Of a stretch of 64,000 nucleotides of DNA, positions 24,636 through 33,445 are shown in pieces. The notes beneath the pieces are model-generated. The model ran no database searches. It was not told the DNA's origin and saw only the letters and a program-made list of their open reading frames with translations. Location of the stretch: assembly GCF_013423485.1 (NCBI RefSeq), contig NZ_JABFFR010000005.1:248001-312000 (forward strand), in the 5' to 3' direction. Origin of the DNA: Azospirillum oleiclasticum (lineage in GTDB: Bacteria > Pseudomonadota > Alphaproteobacteria > Azospirillales > Azospirillaceae). The translations under genes and the position numbers were made by a program. Each line of letters starts with the position of its first letter. Position 1 is the stretch's first letter.

Positions 24636-26027
24636 TCAGCCCGCGGCGATACCGCCGGCGGCGAGCTGGGCGGCGGTCGGGTCGCTGGTGAGGCGCCAGG
24701 CCTGCCGGCCCTCGGCGCGGCCGTTGTTGACGTAGTGTGCCACCAGCGCGTTGGCGTCGGTGCCGAAGGCGGCCTGGACGTCGGGGTTGAGGACCGCGTA
24801 GGCGTTGGCGTCGAAGCCGGTGGCGGTGCGCCCTTCCGCCCGTCCGTGCTGGACATAGTGGGTGACCAGCGCCGTCACGTCGGTGCCGACGGCGGCGAAG
24901 ACGTCGGCGTTGTTGGCGGCGTAGGCCAGCGCGTCGAAGCCGGTGGCGGTGCGCCCCTCGGCGCGGCCGTGCTGGATGTAGTGGTTCACCAGCGCGTTGG
25001 TGTTGGTGCCGAAGGCGGCGAAGAGGTCGGCGTTGTTGGCGGCGTAGGCATCGGCGTCGAAGCCGGTGGCGGTGCGCCCCTCGGCCTGACCGTGGCGGGT
25101 GTAGTGGCCGACCAGGGCGTTGGTGTCGGTGCCGAAGGCCGCGAAGAGGTCGGCGTTGTTGGCGGCGTAGGCCTCGGCGTCGAAGCCGGTGCTGACGCGT
25201 CCCTCGTTCGCGCCGTACTGGATGTAGTGGCCCACGAGCGCCTGCGTGTCGGTGCCGAAGGCTTGGTAGAGGTCGGCGTTGCGCGCGGCGTAGGCGACCG
25301 GATCGAAGGTGATCTGGTCGTAGGGGATCGAGCCCGCCTTCAGGATGTCCGACCCGTGGAGCTGCAGGTCGCCGACCTCCCACTGGCCGTCGATCTGGAA
25401 GGTGACGTCGTAGCCCGGCGTGGTGTTCAGCCCGACATAGACGCGGGTGTTGATCGAGCCGCCGCCGCTGGCCTCGTGCGCGATCTGCACCTGACCGGCG
25501 GTCAGGGTGGTGCCGGTGCCCATGGTGATCGGGCCGGACAGGTCGGCGCCGGGGATGCGGATGGCGTCGTTGCCGGCCTGGAAGCCGTTGACGAAGACAT
25601 TGCCGTTGCTGCGCGGCCCGATGACGAACAGATCGTCCCCGTGATAGCCGGCGAGCAGGTCGTTGCCGCGCGTGCCGGCGATCATGATGTCGTTGCCTTC
25701 GCGGCCGAACAGGTAGTCGTTGCCGGCCGAGCCGACCAGCACGTCGTTTCCGCCCTCGGTGTGCACATAGACTCGGTCGAAGGCGGTGGTCGACAGGCCG
25801 GAGAGATTCACGTACTCGGCCCCGGCCTCGCCGTAGACCTCCAGCATGTCGAAGTCGCCGCCCTCGGCGGTCGAGCGGAAGGTCATCAGCCCGGCGGCAA
25901 GCTGCGCCGTGGTGACCTTCAGCGTGGCGCTGCCGGGGGCGTTCACCTCGACGGCTGTGTAGCCGCTCATGTCCACCCGGCGCAGGTCGGTTACGTTGGT
26001 GGTGGTCACATAGGTCGCCAAGTCCAT
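24636..26027 (-). CDS. RTX-type calcium-binding protein with five C-terminal 41-residue repeats
   Basis: A 463-residue protein, probably secreted by a type I system because it has no N-terminal signal. About residues 90-140 carry RTX nonapeptides (GGNDVLVGS, GNDYLFGREGNDIMI, GNDLLAGYHGDD). After a beta-rich middle region come five tandem 41-residue repeats, each with AYAxNNADLFAAFGT, ALVxHYxxHGxAEGR and a TGFD junction; the first and last are the most divergent. The protein ends AAQLAAGGIAAG. An ATG at 26027 directly abuts a GGGAGG site, too close; TTG at 26021 would be spaced six bases from it and may be the real start. Function unknown; adhesion or matrix roles are plausible. Confidence 0.75.
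   Translation of the reverse strand: MDLATYVTTTNVTDLRRVDMSGYTAVEVNAPGSATLKVTTAQLAAGLMTFRSTAEGGDFDMLEVYGEAGAEYVNLSGLSTTAFDRVYVHTEGGNDVLVGSAGNDYLFGREGNDIMIAGTRGNDLLAGYHGDDLFVIGPRSNGNVFVNGFQAGNDAIRIPGADLSGPITMGTGTTLTAGQVQIAHEASGGGSINTRVYVGLNTTPGYDVTFQIDGQWEVGDLQLHGSDILKAGSIPYDQITFDPVAYAARNADLYQAFGTDTQALVGHYIQYGANEGRVSTGFDAEAYAANNADLFAAFGTDTNALVGHYTRHGQAEGRTATGFDADAYAANNADLFAAFGTNTNALVNHYIQHGRAEGRTATGFDALAYAANNADVFAAVGTDVTALVTHYVQHGRAEGRTATGFDANAYAVLNPDVQAAFGTDANALVAHYVNNGRAEGRQAWRLTSDPTAAQLAAGGIAAG
24693..25307 (-). repeat. Five tandem 123-base coding repeats
   Basis: Five in-frame units of 123 bases each encode the 41-residue repeats of the RTX-type protein. The central units are nearly identical in DNA, which suggests recent unequal recombination and predicts that copy number varies between strains. 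Confidence 0.9.
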
Positions 26028-26420
26028 CCTCCCTCGATCCCGCCGGCCCCGATCCCGCCGGAGTCCGGTGCGGACCCCGGCGGGATGTGGTGGGGCGGGC
26101 GTGCTCAAGGTCGCGACGGCGGCGGCTCTCCACAATTCCGGCAACGGGTCTAGACCGCCCGCGCCGGAGCGTTCAGCCGTTGGGCGGTCCTACGCCTGAT
26201 CCCGGCGGGTTAGGCGGTGTCGGACCCCGGCCGGGTCTTGCGGGGTCGCCCGTCGGGGATGGAGGTCGGACCCGGACCGAGTGAATCGTTTCGACGCCTC
26301 TCCAAGCATGGTTTGAGAAAACGGGCTTCCCCGCGGCGGCGCGGCACGGGACGATCACGGGGCCGGCGGATCGCCGCCGGCCGCAGGACGCGCCCCCTCC
26401 ACCGCCCGAATCCCGCCGAC
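26028..26420. other. 393-base divergent intergenic region
   Basis: No credible gene. It holds the promoters of the RTX-type gene and of the agmatinase-family gene, several GC-rich short repeats around 26210-26280, and one strong hairpin in the leader of the latter: GGCCGGCGG, loop ATCG, CCGCCGGCC at 26361-26382. I could not match the leader to a known riboswitch. Confidence 0.6.
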
Positions 26421-27392
26421 ATGCCCGATTCCGTACAGACGCACGCCGCTCCCAACCCGCAGCCGCAGGACGCCTTCCGCATCCCGCGATTCGCCGGACT
26501 GCCCACCTTCATGCGCCTGCCGATGGTCGAATCGCCCGTCGGCATCGACATCGGGCTGGTCGGCGTGCCCTTCGACGGCGGCACCACCAACCGCGCCGGC
26601 GCCCGCCACGGCCCGCGCGAGATGCGCAACGCGTCGAGCCTGATGCGCCGCGTGCACCACCCGTCGGGCGTCGCCCCCTACGACCTCGCGCGGATCGCCG
26701 ATCTCGGCGATTCGCCGGTCAACCCGATCGACGTGCTGGACAGCCTGCGGCTGATCACCGGGTTCTTCGGCACGCTGAAGGCGGCCGGCACCATCCCGGT
26801 GACGGCCGGCGGCGACCACCTGATCTCGCTGCCGATCCTGCGGGCGCTGGCCGCCGACGGGCCGGTCGGGATGATCCATTTCGACAGCCACTCCGACACC
26901 AACGACCGCTATTTCGGCGACAACCGCTACACCCACGGCACGCCCTTCCGCCGGGCGGTGGAGGAGGGGCTGCTGGACCCGAAGCGGGTGGTGCAGATCG
27001 GCATCCGCGGCTCGCTCGGCACCGCCAACGACTTCGACTTCGCCCGCGCCGCCGGCTTCCGCATCGTCTTCATCGAGGAGTTCGCGGAGCGCCGGCCGGA
27101 GGAGATCATGGACGAGGCGCGCGCCATCGTCGGCGACGGCCCGGTCTACATCTCCTTCGACGTCGACGGCATCGACCCCTCGCAGACGCCCGGCACCGGC
27201 ACCCCGGAGATCGGCGGCTACACCACCGCCGAGGCGCAGCGCATGGTGCGCAAGCTGGCCGGGCTGAACATCGTCGGCGCCGACGTGGTCGAGGTCTCGC
27301 CCCCCTTCGACATCGGCAACATGACCTCGCTGGTCGGCGCCACGCTGATGTTCGAACTGATGTGCGTGATCGCCGGCAACATGAAGCGGTGA
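26421..27392 (+). CDS. speB: Agmatinase / guanidinobutyrase-family ureohydrolase
   Basis: A 323-residue binuclear manganese hydrolase that splits a guanidino group to urea and an amine. All metal motifs are visible: GGDHLISLP, HFDSHSDTND (the usual HxDAHxD with Ser for Ala) and SFDVDGIDPSQTPGTGTPE. Such sequences act on agmatine, 4-guanidinobutyrate or 3-guanidinopropionate, and these cannot be told apart by eye. The gene is followed by a strong hairpin and then a LysR gene on the same strand, which may regulate it. It has a structured leader. Confidence 0.88.
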   Translation: MPDSVQTHAAPNPQPQDAFRIPRFAGLPTFMRLPMVESPVGIDIGLVGVPFDGGTTNRAGARHGPREMRNASSLMRRVHHPSGVAPYDLARIADLGDSPVNPIDVLDSLRLITGFFGTLKAAGTIPVTAGGDHLISLPILRALAADGPVGMIHFDSHSDTNDRYFGDNRYTHGTPFRRAVEEGLLDPKRVVQIGIRGSLGTANDFDFARAAGFRIVFIEEFAERRPEEIMDEARAIVGDGPVYISFDVDGIDPSQTPGTGTPEIGGYTTAEAQRMVRKLAGLNIVGADVVEVSPPFDIGNMTSLVGATLMFELMCVIAGNMKR

Positions 27393-27395
27393 CGG

Positions 27396-27434
27396 GAAGA
27401 ACCCTCTCCCGCCGGGGGCGGGAGAGGGTTCTTC
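27396..27434. repeat. Perfect 18-base-pair hairpin of the palindromic repeat family
   Basis: GAAGAACCCTCTCCCGCC, loop GGG, and its exact complement, placed three bases after the speB stop. The core CCCTCTCCCGCC-GGG-GGCGGGAGAGGG is identical to the right hairpin of the element at 21781-21918. It probably also serves as the speB transcription end. Confidence 0.8.
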
Positions 27435-27491
27435 GAACCGCGATCCGTGCTATCCATACCGGCGTATTCGCGGTCGCGGCAACGGTGGGCC

Positions 27492-28397
27492 ATGAATGTC
27501 GATAACATCGACCTGCGTCTCCTGCGCGTGTTCCACGCGCTGGCCGAGAATGGCGGGTTCGCCGGGGCGCAGGCGGAGCTGGGGCTGACGCCCTCCACCC
27601 TCAGCATCCATCTGAGCAACCTGGAACAGCGTCTGGGCATGACGCTGTGCGAGCGCGGGCGCGGCGGCTTCCGCCTGACCGACAAGGGCGAGCGCGTGCA
27701 CATGGCGACCAAGCGCCTGTTCCTGGCGCTGGAAGGATTCCGCGCCGAGACGGCGGCGCTGCGCGGCCGGCTGGTGGGCGAGCTGTCCATCGGGCTGGTC
27801 GACAGCACGGTGTCCGACGCCCGCTCGCCCATCGCCGCCGCCATCCGCCGCTTCGAGCAGCGCGACAACGACGTGCACATCCGGCTGGCTGTCGACCGCC
27901 CGGCGGCGTTGAACCACGCGCTGCTGGACGGGCGGCTGAACGTCGCGGTGGGGGTGTTCCCGCGCCACGTCACCGGCGTCACCTACGAGACGCTCTACAC
28001 CGAGGGCAGCCTGCTCTATTGCGGACTCGGGCACCCGCTGTTCGACCTGAAGCCGGGCGAGCCGGCCGACATCCAGCGCTGCCGCTACGTCGCCCGCGCC
28101 TACAACCTGGACCGCGATCTCGCGGCGATGGGGCAGGTGGTGCACAAGGCCAGCGTCGAGAACATGGAGGCCGAGGCGCACCTGATCCTGTCCGGCCAGT
28201 TCATCGGCTTCCTGCCCGAGCATTACGCCGCCCAGTGGGTGGCGGCCGGCCGCATGCGCACCATCGACCCCGAGCGCTACCGCATGGAAAGCGACATCGC
28301 GCTGGCGGTGCCGTCGGTCGGCAAGCCCAACCTCGTCGTGCGCACCTTCTGCGACGACCTGCTGGCCGCCAGCGCGGCGCGGCTGGCGGCTGTCTGA
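27492..28397 (+). CDS. LysR-family transcriptional regulator
   Basis: A 301-residue LysR protein: an N-terminal winged HTH (LRLLRVFHALAENGGFAGAQ, TPSTLSIHLSNLEQRLG, then LCERGRGGFRLTDKG), a linker helix and a two-lobed effector domain. ATG at 27492 is preferred over upstream in-frame codons because the protein then begins MNVDNIDLRLL, the standard LysR start. It follows the ureohydrolase gene on the same strand after a hairpin and may control it or other amine genes; no operator could be assigned. Confidence 0.9.
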   Translation: MNVDNIDLRLLRVFHALAENGGFAGAQAELGLTPSTLSIHLSNLEQRLGMTLCERGRGGFRLTDKGERVHMATKRLFLALEGFRAETAALRGRLVGELSIGLVDSTVSDARSPIAAAIRRFEQRDNDVHIRLAVDRPAALNHALLDGRLNVAVGVFPRHVTGVTYETLYTEGSLLYCGLGHPLFDLKPGEPADIQRCRYVARAYNLDRDLAAMGQVVHKASVENMEAEAHLILSGQFIGFLPEHYAAQWVAAGRMRTIDPERYRMESDIALAVPSVGKPNLVVRTFCDDLLAASAARLAAV

Positions 28398-28403
28398 CGG
28401 CCG

Positions 28404-30041
28404 CTACGCCGCCGCCATCGCCCGCTGTTCCGCCTTCGCCAGCCGGTCCTCGCGGATCATCGCCGCCGCCTTCTCCGCGATCATGATGACCGGGGAGTTG
28501 GTGTTGCCCGACGTGATGGTCGGCATGATCGAGGCGTCGACCACCCGCAGGCCCTCGATGCCGTGCACGCGCAGCCGCTCGTCCACCACCGCCATCGGGT
28601 CGCTGCCCATCTTGCAGGTGCCGACGGGGTGGAAGATGGTGGTGCCGAGGTCGCCGGCCGCCCGCACCAGATCCTCGTCGCTGACGAGCGCCGGGCCGGG
28701 GCGGAACTCCTCCGGCCGGTAGCGGGACAGCGCCGGCTGGGCGGCGATGCGGCGGGTCAGCCGCAGCGCGTTCACGGCGGTGCGCCGGTCCTCCTCGGTC
28801 GAGAGGTAGTTGGGGCGGATCAGCGCGGTCTGCCGCACGTCGGCGGAGCGCAGCCGGACATGGCCGCGGCTGGTCGGGCGCAGGTTGCAGACGCTGGCGG
28901 TGAAGGCGTCGAAGGGGTGCAGCGGCTCCCCGAAACGGTCCAGCGACAACGGCTGCACGTGGTACTCCAGGTCGGCCGTCGCCAGCCGCGGGTCGGACCT
29001 GGTGAAGACGCCGAGTTGCGAGGGCGCCATGCTCATCGGGCCGGAGCGGAACAGCGCGTATTCCAGCCCGATCCGCGCCTTGCCGACCAGCGTGGCGCTC
29101 ATCCGGTTCAGGGTCAGCACGTTGGTGACCTTGTAGACGCCGCGGATCTGCAGGTGGTCCTGCAAATTCTCGCCGACGCCCGGCAGCTCGTGCCGCGGCT
29201 CGATCCCCAGCCCGCTCAGCAGCTCCCCCGGTCCGATGCCGGTGCGTTGGAGCAGGACGGGCGAGGAGATGGCGCCGGCCGCGAGGATCACCTCGCCGCG
29301 GGCGGTGGCGGTGTGGCGCAGCCCGTCCTGCTCGTATTCGACGCCGACGGCGCGCCGCCCCTCCAGCACCAGCCTTGTGGTGGTGGCGCCGGTGACGACG
29401 CGCAGGTTGGGGCGGTGGCGCACCGGCTTCAGGAAGGCCTTGGCGGTGGTCCAGCGGATGCCCGAGCGCTGGTTCACCTCGAAATAGCCGACCCCTTCGT
29501 TGTCGCCGCGGTTGAAATCGTCGGTGGCGGGAATGCCGGCCTCCACGCAGGCCTGGCGGAAGGCGTCCAGGATTTCCCAGCGCAGGCGCTGGCGCTCCAC
29601 CCGCCATTCGCCACCCGATCCGTGGAAAGCGTTGGCGCCGCCGTGGTGGTCCTCCGACTTGCGGAAGAAGGGCAGCACCTCGTCCCACCCCCAGCCGCGG
29701 TTGCCGAGCTGGCGCCAGTGGTCGTAGTCGGCCGCCTGCCCGCGCATGTAGATCATGCCGTTGATGGCCGAGCAGCCGCCCAGCACCTTGCCGCGCGGGT
29801 ATTTCAGCGCGCGGCCGTTCAGGCCCGGCTCCTCCTCGGTGGACAGGCACCAGTCGGCGCGCGGGTTGTTCATGCAGTAGAGATAGCCGACCGGGACGTG
29901 GAACCAGATCCAGTTCGGCTCGCCCCCCGCCTCCAGCAGCAGCACGGTCACCGACGGGTCCGCCGACAGCCGGTTCGCCAGCACGCAGCCGGCCGAACCG
30001 CCGCCGACCACCACGTAATCATAGTCCCCGTCCAGCCGCAT
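28404..30041 (-). CDS. GMC-family FAD oxidoreductase (choline/alcohol dehydrogenase-like)
   Basis: A 545-residue flavoenzyme: FAD fold DYVVVGGGSAGCVLANRLS at the N-terminus, GMC signature 1 KYPRGKVLGGCSAINGMIYM, signature 2 near GEVILAAGAISSPVLLQRTG, and a C-terminal active-site histidine region TIFHPVGTCKMG with SGNTNSPVIMIAEKAA. It is closest in pattern to AlkJ/BetA-like dehydrogenases oxidising alcohols to aldehydes with a membrane or quinone acceptor; the substrate is unknown. The start at 30041 has GGAGGA six bases upstream. It converges on the LysR gene with only six bases between the stops. Confidence 0.88.
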   Translation of the reverse strand: MRLDGDYDYVVVGGGSAGCVLANRLSADPSVTVLLLEAGGEPNWIWFHVPVGYLYCMNNPRADWCLSTEEEPGLNGRALKYPRGKVLGGCSAINGMIYMRGQAADYDHWRQLGNRGWGWDEVLPFFRKSEDHHGGANAFHGSGGEWRVERQRLRWEILDAFRQACVEAGIPATDDFNRGDNEGVGYFEVNQRSGIRWTTAKAFLKPVRHRPNLRVVTGATTTRLVLEGRRAVGVEYEQDGLRHTATARGEVILAAGAISSPVLLQRTGIGPGELLSGLGIEPRHELPGVGENLQDHLQIRGVYKVTNVLTLNRMSATLVGKARIGLEYALFRSGPMSMAPSQLGVFTRSDPRLATADLEYHVQPLSLDRFGEPLHPFDAFTASVCNLRPTSRGHVRLRSADVRQTALIRPNYLSTEEDRRTAVNALRLTRRIAAQPALSRYRPEEFRPGPALVSDEDLVRAAGDLGTTIFHPVGTCKMGSDPMAVVDERLRVHGIEGLRVVDASIMPTITSGNTNSPVIMIAEKAAAMIREDRLAKAEQRAMAAA

Positions 30042-30238
30042 CCTGCGTCCTCCCCCCGGTGAGGCGTCGTCGTGTTTCGCGCATGATACGGCAGGGTTGC
30101 ACCGGCGGGGAAGCGCGCAGGCGCCGTGGGGCGCGCGTACGGCCACGCTGATGGTTAACCGTGCGTTCACATATCATCAGCATCCTGACCAAAGCGTCGG
30201 GTTCCGTCACCGCCCGGCGCATCCGGAGCCCTCCGCCC

Positions 30239-31507
30239 ATGACGCCGACCGCGCCCGTCGCCGCCCTGTGTCTTGCCCTCGCGCTGACGGGGGTGGCACC
30301 CGCGGCGCTGCGGGCGCAGACCGTCGCGGCCGAGGAGGCCGCCCCCTTCGGCGAGGCCGAGGCGGTGGAGCTGTTCACCAAGGCGCTGCGCCGCATCCGC
30401 GGCAGCTATCTGGAGCCGATGAGCGACCGGCAGCTCGCCGAGATCGCCATCGCCGCCATGGCCGAGCGCGACCGCTATTCGAAATACCTGAACCCCGCCG
30501 ACGTGAAGCAGCTCGACGCGGAGACGCGCGGCGAGATGACGGGCATCGGCATCCGCTACCGCAAGGAGGGCGAGCGCGTGCGGGTGTCGGAGGTGCTGCC
30601 GGGCTCGCCGGCGGACAAGGCCGGGATGCGCACCGGCGACGCGCTGGTGCAGGTGGAGGGGCGGCTGGTGGGGTCCCTCGACATCGCCGAGATCGGCCGG
30701 CTCGTGCGTGGGCGGGACGGGGTGCCGGTGCGTCTGACGCTGGAGCGGGCCGGGGCGCCGGCCCTGATCGAGCTGATGGTCGCGCGCGCCTCGATGACGG
30801 TGCCGTCGGTGCGCTGGGGCATGGCGGGCCGTGTCGGCTACATCCGCATCAATCGCTTCGACCGCCGCACCTACCCCGGCGTCGGCGAGGCGCTGGCGGC
30901 GCTGCGGGCCGGCGGTGGTGCGGGGCTGCGCGGCATCGTGCTGGACCTGCGCGACAACCCCGGCGGGCTGGTGCGCGCCGCGGTGGATGTGGCCGACGCC
31001 TTCCTCGGCGGCGGCACCATCCTGACCTCGGTCGCGCGCGACGGCTCCGCCAGCCGCGTCCACACCGCCCGCCCCGGCGACGAGAGCGGCGAGGCGCCGC
31101 TGGTGGTGCTGATCAACAACCGCAGCGCGTCGTCCGCCGAGATCCTGGCCGGCGCCCTGCAGGACCATGGCCGCGCCGTGCTGGTGGGATCGAAGAGCTT
31201 CGGCAAGGGCGTGATCCAGAACATCTACCCGATGCCGGGCGGCAGCGCCCTCAAGCTGACCGTCGCCCGCTACCAGACCCCCGCCGGCCACGCCATCCAC
31301 CAGATCGGCATCGCCCCCGACGTGATCGTGGACGGGCCGGAAAGCCCGACCCTGACCACCGCCGGGATCCCGGACGTGGCGACCGACCAGCCCTTCGCCC
31401 GCGCGCTCAAGCTGCTGGACGCCGCGCCAGGCCGGCCGGGGGCCGGCACCGTGGCGTCGACGCCACGGCCGGCGGCGACCGCGGCGGGGCTGGGGACGGG
31501 GGGGTAG
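30239..31507 (+). CDS. C-terminal processing peptidase, S41 family (CtpA)
   Basis: A 422-residue exported protease: a signal peptide (MTPTAPVAALCLALALTG up to LRAQ), an N-terminal helical cap with YLEPMSDRQL and YSKYLNP, and a PDZ domain (about residues 95-175, GSPADKAGMRTGDALVQVEG). The S41 core holds the catalytic serine in NRSASSAEIL (near 299) and lysine in SFGKGVIQ (near 322). CtpA-type enzymes trim periplasmic proteins from their C-termini. It ends in a low-complexity alanine/proline/glycine tail. The start at 30239 gives a clean signal peptide. A low-GC island begins right after its stop. Confidence 0.92.
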   Translation: MTPTAPVAALCLALALTGVAPAALRAQTVAAEEAAPFGEAEAVELFTKALRRIRGSYLEPMSDRQLAEIAIAAMAERDRYSKYLNPADVKQLDAETRGEMTGIGIRYRKEGERVRVSEVLPGSPADKAGMRTGDALVQVEGRLVGSLDIAEIGRLVRGRDGVPVRLTLERAGAPALIELMVARASMTVPSVRWGMAGRVGYIRINRFDRRTYPGVGEALAALRAGGGAGLRGIVLDLRDNPGGLVRAAVDVADAFLGGGTILTSVARDGSASRVHTARPGDESGEAPLVVLINNRSASSAEILAGALQDHGRAVLVGSKSFGKGVIQNIYPMPGGSALKLTVARYQTPAGHAIHQIGIAPDVIVDGPESPTLTTAGIPDVATDQPFARALKLLDAAPGRPGAGTVASTPRPAATAAGLGTGG

Positions 31508-32955
31508 GAGTACCTATATCAATACTTATGAAATTAACCAGATCGAAATATTCAACCTATGAACGGGGTATCAGATACTGTGATTTCGAGAGAATTTCCG
31601 ACCAGATCGCGCACTTTATTTTTCAGATCATTCTTTCGAAAAGAGGGGCCAACAATGATCCGTCGGATGGGAAGCTGGCGGACTTCTCGCATCTCGGCAA
31701 ATAGCTTCAGATAATGTATTTTCTCACCTTTTCTCTCTCCGTCCTCTCGTTCTCTGACATAAATTTCTTTGGCGAAAACACGCGAATCCCTCGAGTTGGT
31801 TGAATAATATCTATTAACGAACTCCTCCGTAAAAGGATAGGCAATAATACGAACTTCTTGCTCTTCTTCAAATGCGCGATGCTTAAGAGTTGAAGCCATA
31901 CTTGGAAACGATGACACAACCTTCAGCATCTTTCTTTCGTTCTCATGCTCCCGATTTATCCAGATTTCGCAAATCGCATTGATCAATTCGGAGTTTTCTT
32001 TCAAGAATTGAGCGTCGTTCATGTTATATTTTACTTTATCCATTATAAGTCCTTGATACCGGCCCGTAGTCATTTCCGAACAAATCACCCTTTGTAGCTC
32101 GAATGTATCGAACACGATACAATATCGCTCAATCCCTCCGTAGCCTCGCCATTGACTCAGCAATCCATTCTTTACCTCGTATTCCCGACTCGCGCCATGA
32201 GCACAAAGCGATACAATAAAAGGTAGGCTTATCACTCCATTCCCGCCATTAAGTCCAAGAATATGTTTGGAAAAAACGTCTCTTATCTGATTGGTTGCGT
32301 TTCGAGATGCAATTGCAGGCCCCCTTGATTCCGCAACAAATTCCTTAATCTCTTTTTCATAGTTCGGTTGTTCTTTCAGAAGCTTATAAATCATCCTCTG
32401 AATTTCAGTAAAGAAGGGGTCGCTGAAATGCTTTATCTCCGTTGTATCATTCAGGCAATCAGCTCGCGACGCCCAAATAGTTTGACTATTCCATATTCCT
32501 GAAAGACCACTCCAATTGGTGTAATGGTGTAGCTCTGGAAACCTCTCGTGCAGCGGCCCACCTGTCGGTTGGTATGGAACGTACACCATTCCCAAGCCCT
32601 TATTGTATGGTTTACCGCGTAAGTGCATCAGAGCCGCCATTGAACTTACCCAAATTGTAACAGATCCCGACCGCCGGGCCAACGACGATGTACCCGATCA
32701 AGGTGCAGTCCAGATCATTTGTAGAAGGGCCGTACCATTCCCTTTTGGTTGCCCATAGCGCGCCTTGCAGCCCAAGTTAAGAAAGCTCGTTCGCAGACAC
32801 TTTTCGCCGTCCCTGGCCGGACAGGGGAACCAAGCCAAGCGATAAGCTCTTGAGGAAAATGGCTCTCCGCATTCTTCGCAGAGGTGGTCTCAGGGATACG
32901 GAAGCACACGTTGATGGTTGTCAAGCCGCCTCTGAGGGAATCCGGACAATAGCTC
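31508..32955. other. Low-GC island inserted between ctpA and the MarR gene
   Basis: Base composition falls sharply to roughly 40-45% GC immediately after the ctpA stop and recovers by about 32.9 kb. The island holds one DUF2971 gene. Its right part (32590-32955) has only short frames that I cannot support as genes. No transposase, tRNA or clear flanking repeat was found, so the mode of entry is unknown. Confidence 0.7.
31552..32589 (-). CDS. DUF2971 domain protein (probably horizontally acquired)
   Basis: A 345-residue protein with the DUF2971 hallmarks: LHHYTNWSGLSGIWNSQTIW, ASRADCLNDTTEIKH, LSQWRGYGG with a following YCIVFDT, and a C-terminal IRRIIVGPSF. The domain's biochemical role is unknown; members are often found alone in variable regions and sometimes near defence genes. 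Codon use is AT-rich and quite unlike the rest of the window. The start at 32589 (MVYVPYQPTGG) is preferred because AAGGG stands eight bases upstream; a longer form from 32682 adds 31 residues without similarity to the domain. Confidence 0.8.
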   Translation of the reverse strand: MVYVPYQPTGGPLHERFPELHHYTNWSGLSGIWNSQTIWASRADCLNDTTEIKHFSDPFFTEIQRMIYKLLKEQPNYEKEIKEFVAESRGPAIASRNATNQIRDVFSKHILGLNGGNGVISLPFIVSLCAHGASREYEVKNGLLSQWRGYGGIERYCIVFDTFELQRVICSEMTTGRYQGLIMDKVKYNMNDAQFLKENSELINAICEIWINREHENERKMLKVVSSFPSMASTLKHRAFEEEQEVRIIAYPFTEEFVNRYYSTNSRDSRVFAKEIYVREREDGERKGEKIHYLKLFAEMREVRQLPIRRIIVGPSFRKNDLKNKVRDLVGNSLEITVSDTPFIG

Positions 32956-33441
32956 TCACGTCAGCCGCTTCAACAACCCCAGCAGCACCCCCCGCTCCTC
33001 CTCGCTCAGCGGGGCCAGCGTCTCGGCGGTGATGCGGCGGGCGGCGGTCAGGGCCTTGGCGATGACGGCCTCGCCGTCCTCGGTCAGGGTCAGCAGCAGG
33101 CGCCGCGCGTGGGCGGGGTCGGGGGTGCGGGCGACCCAGCCGCGTTCGAGAAGGCGGCGGATGACGCCCATCATGGTGGCGGCGTCCATGGCGGACAGAC
33201 GGCCGACATGGTTCTGCGACTGCGGCCCCAGCTCGTAGAGCTTGACCATCACCGCGAACTGCATGGGCGTCAGGCCGGATGGTTCGATGCCCTCGGCGAA
33301 GATGGCGGCGTGGCGCTGGAAGGCGCGGCGCATGACGTGGCCGATCTGGTCCTCCAGCACGTAACCGTCGATGCCCGGGCGCTCGGCCCTGGACGGGTCG
33401 TCGGGTACGGGTAGGCGGTCGGCGTCCGGCATCGGCGGCAT
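32956..33441 (-). CDS. MarR-family regulator of the nicotinate-like cluster
   Basis: A 161-residue winged-helix repressor: GLTPMQFAVMVKLYELGPQSQNHVG, recognition helix AATMMGVIRRLLERGWVARTPDP, wing HARRLLLTLTEDG, and a dimer helix at the C-terminus. The equivalent regulator of Pseudomonas nicotinate genes, NicR, is also of the MarR family and responds to 6-hydroxynicotinate. The gene begins four bases after the flavoprotein gene and so is transcribed with it. A candidate operator lies in the divergent region at 36992-37014. Confidence 0.85.
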   Translation of the reverse strand: MPPMPDADRLPVPDDPSRAERPGIDGYVLEDQIGHVMRRAFQRHAAIFAEGIEPSGLTPMQFAVMVKLYELGPQSQNHVGRLSAMDAATMMGVIRRLLERGWVARTPDPAHARRLLLTLTEDGEAVIAKALTAARRITAETLAPLSEEERGVLLGLLKRLT

Positions 33442-33445
33442 CCCG

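Noticed and set aside
24693..25307. Regular tandem repeats considered as a CRISPR-like array
   Set aside because: Units are 123 bases with no unique spacers and are in frame with a protein, so they are coding repeats.
26330..26420. Possible guanidine riboswitch before the agmatinase-family gene
   Set aside because: Only one ACGA-like stretch is present and it is not in a proper hairpin loop. The paired ACGR tetraloop hairpins of the guanidine-II class and the larger guanidine-I core are absent. The hairpin present is a simple GC stem.
32715..32924. 69-codon minus-strand frame at the edge of the low-GC island
   Set aside because: No family resemblance, no convincing ribosome-binding site, and it spans the composition boundary. 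It might be a gene remnant but cannot be supported.
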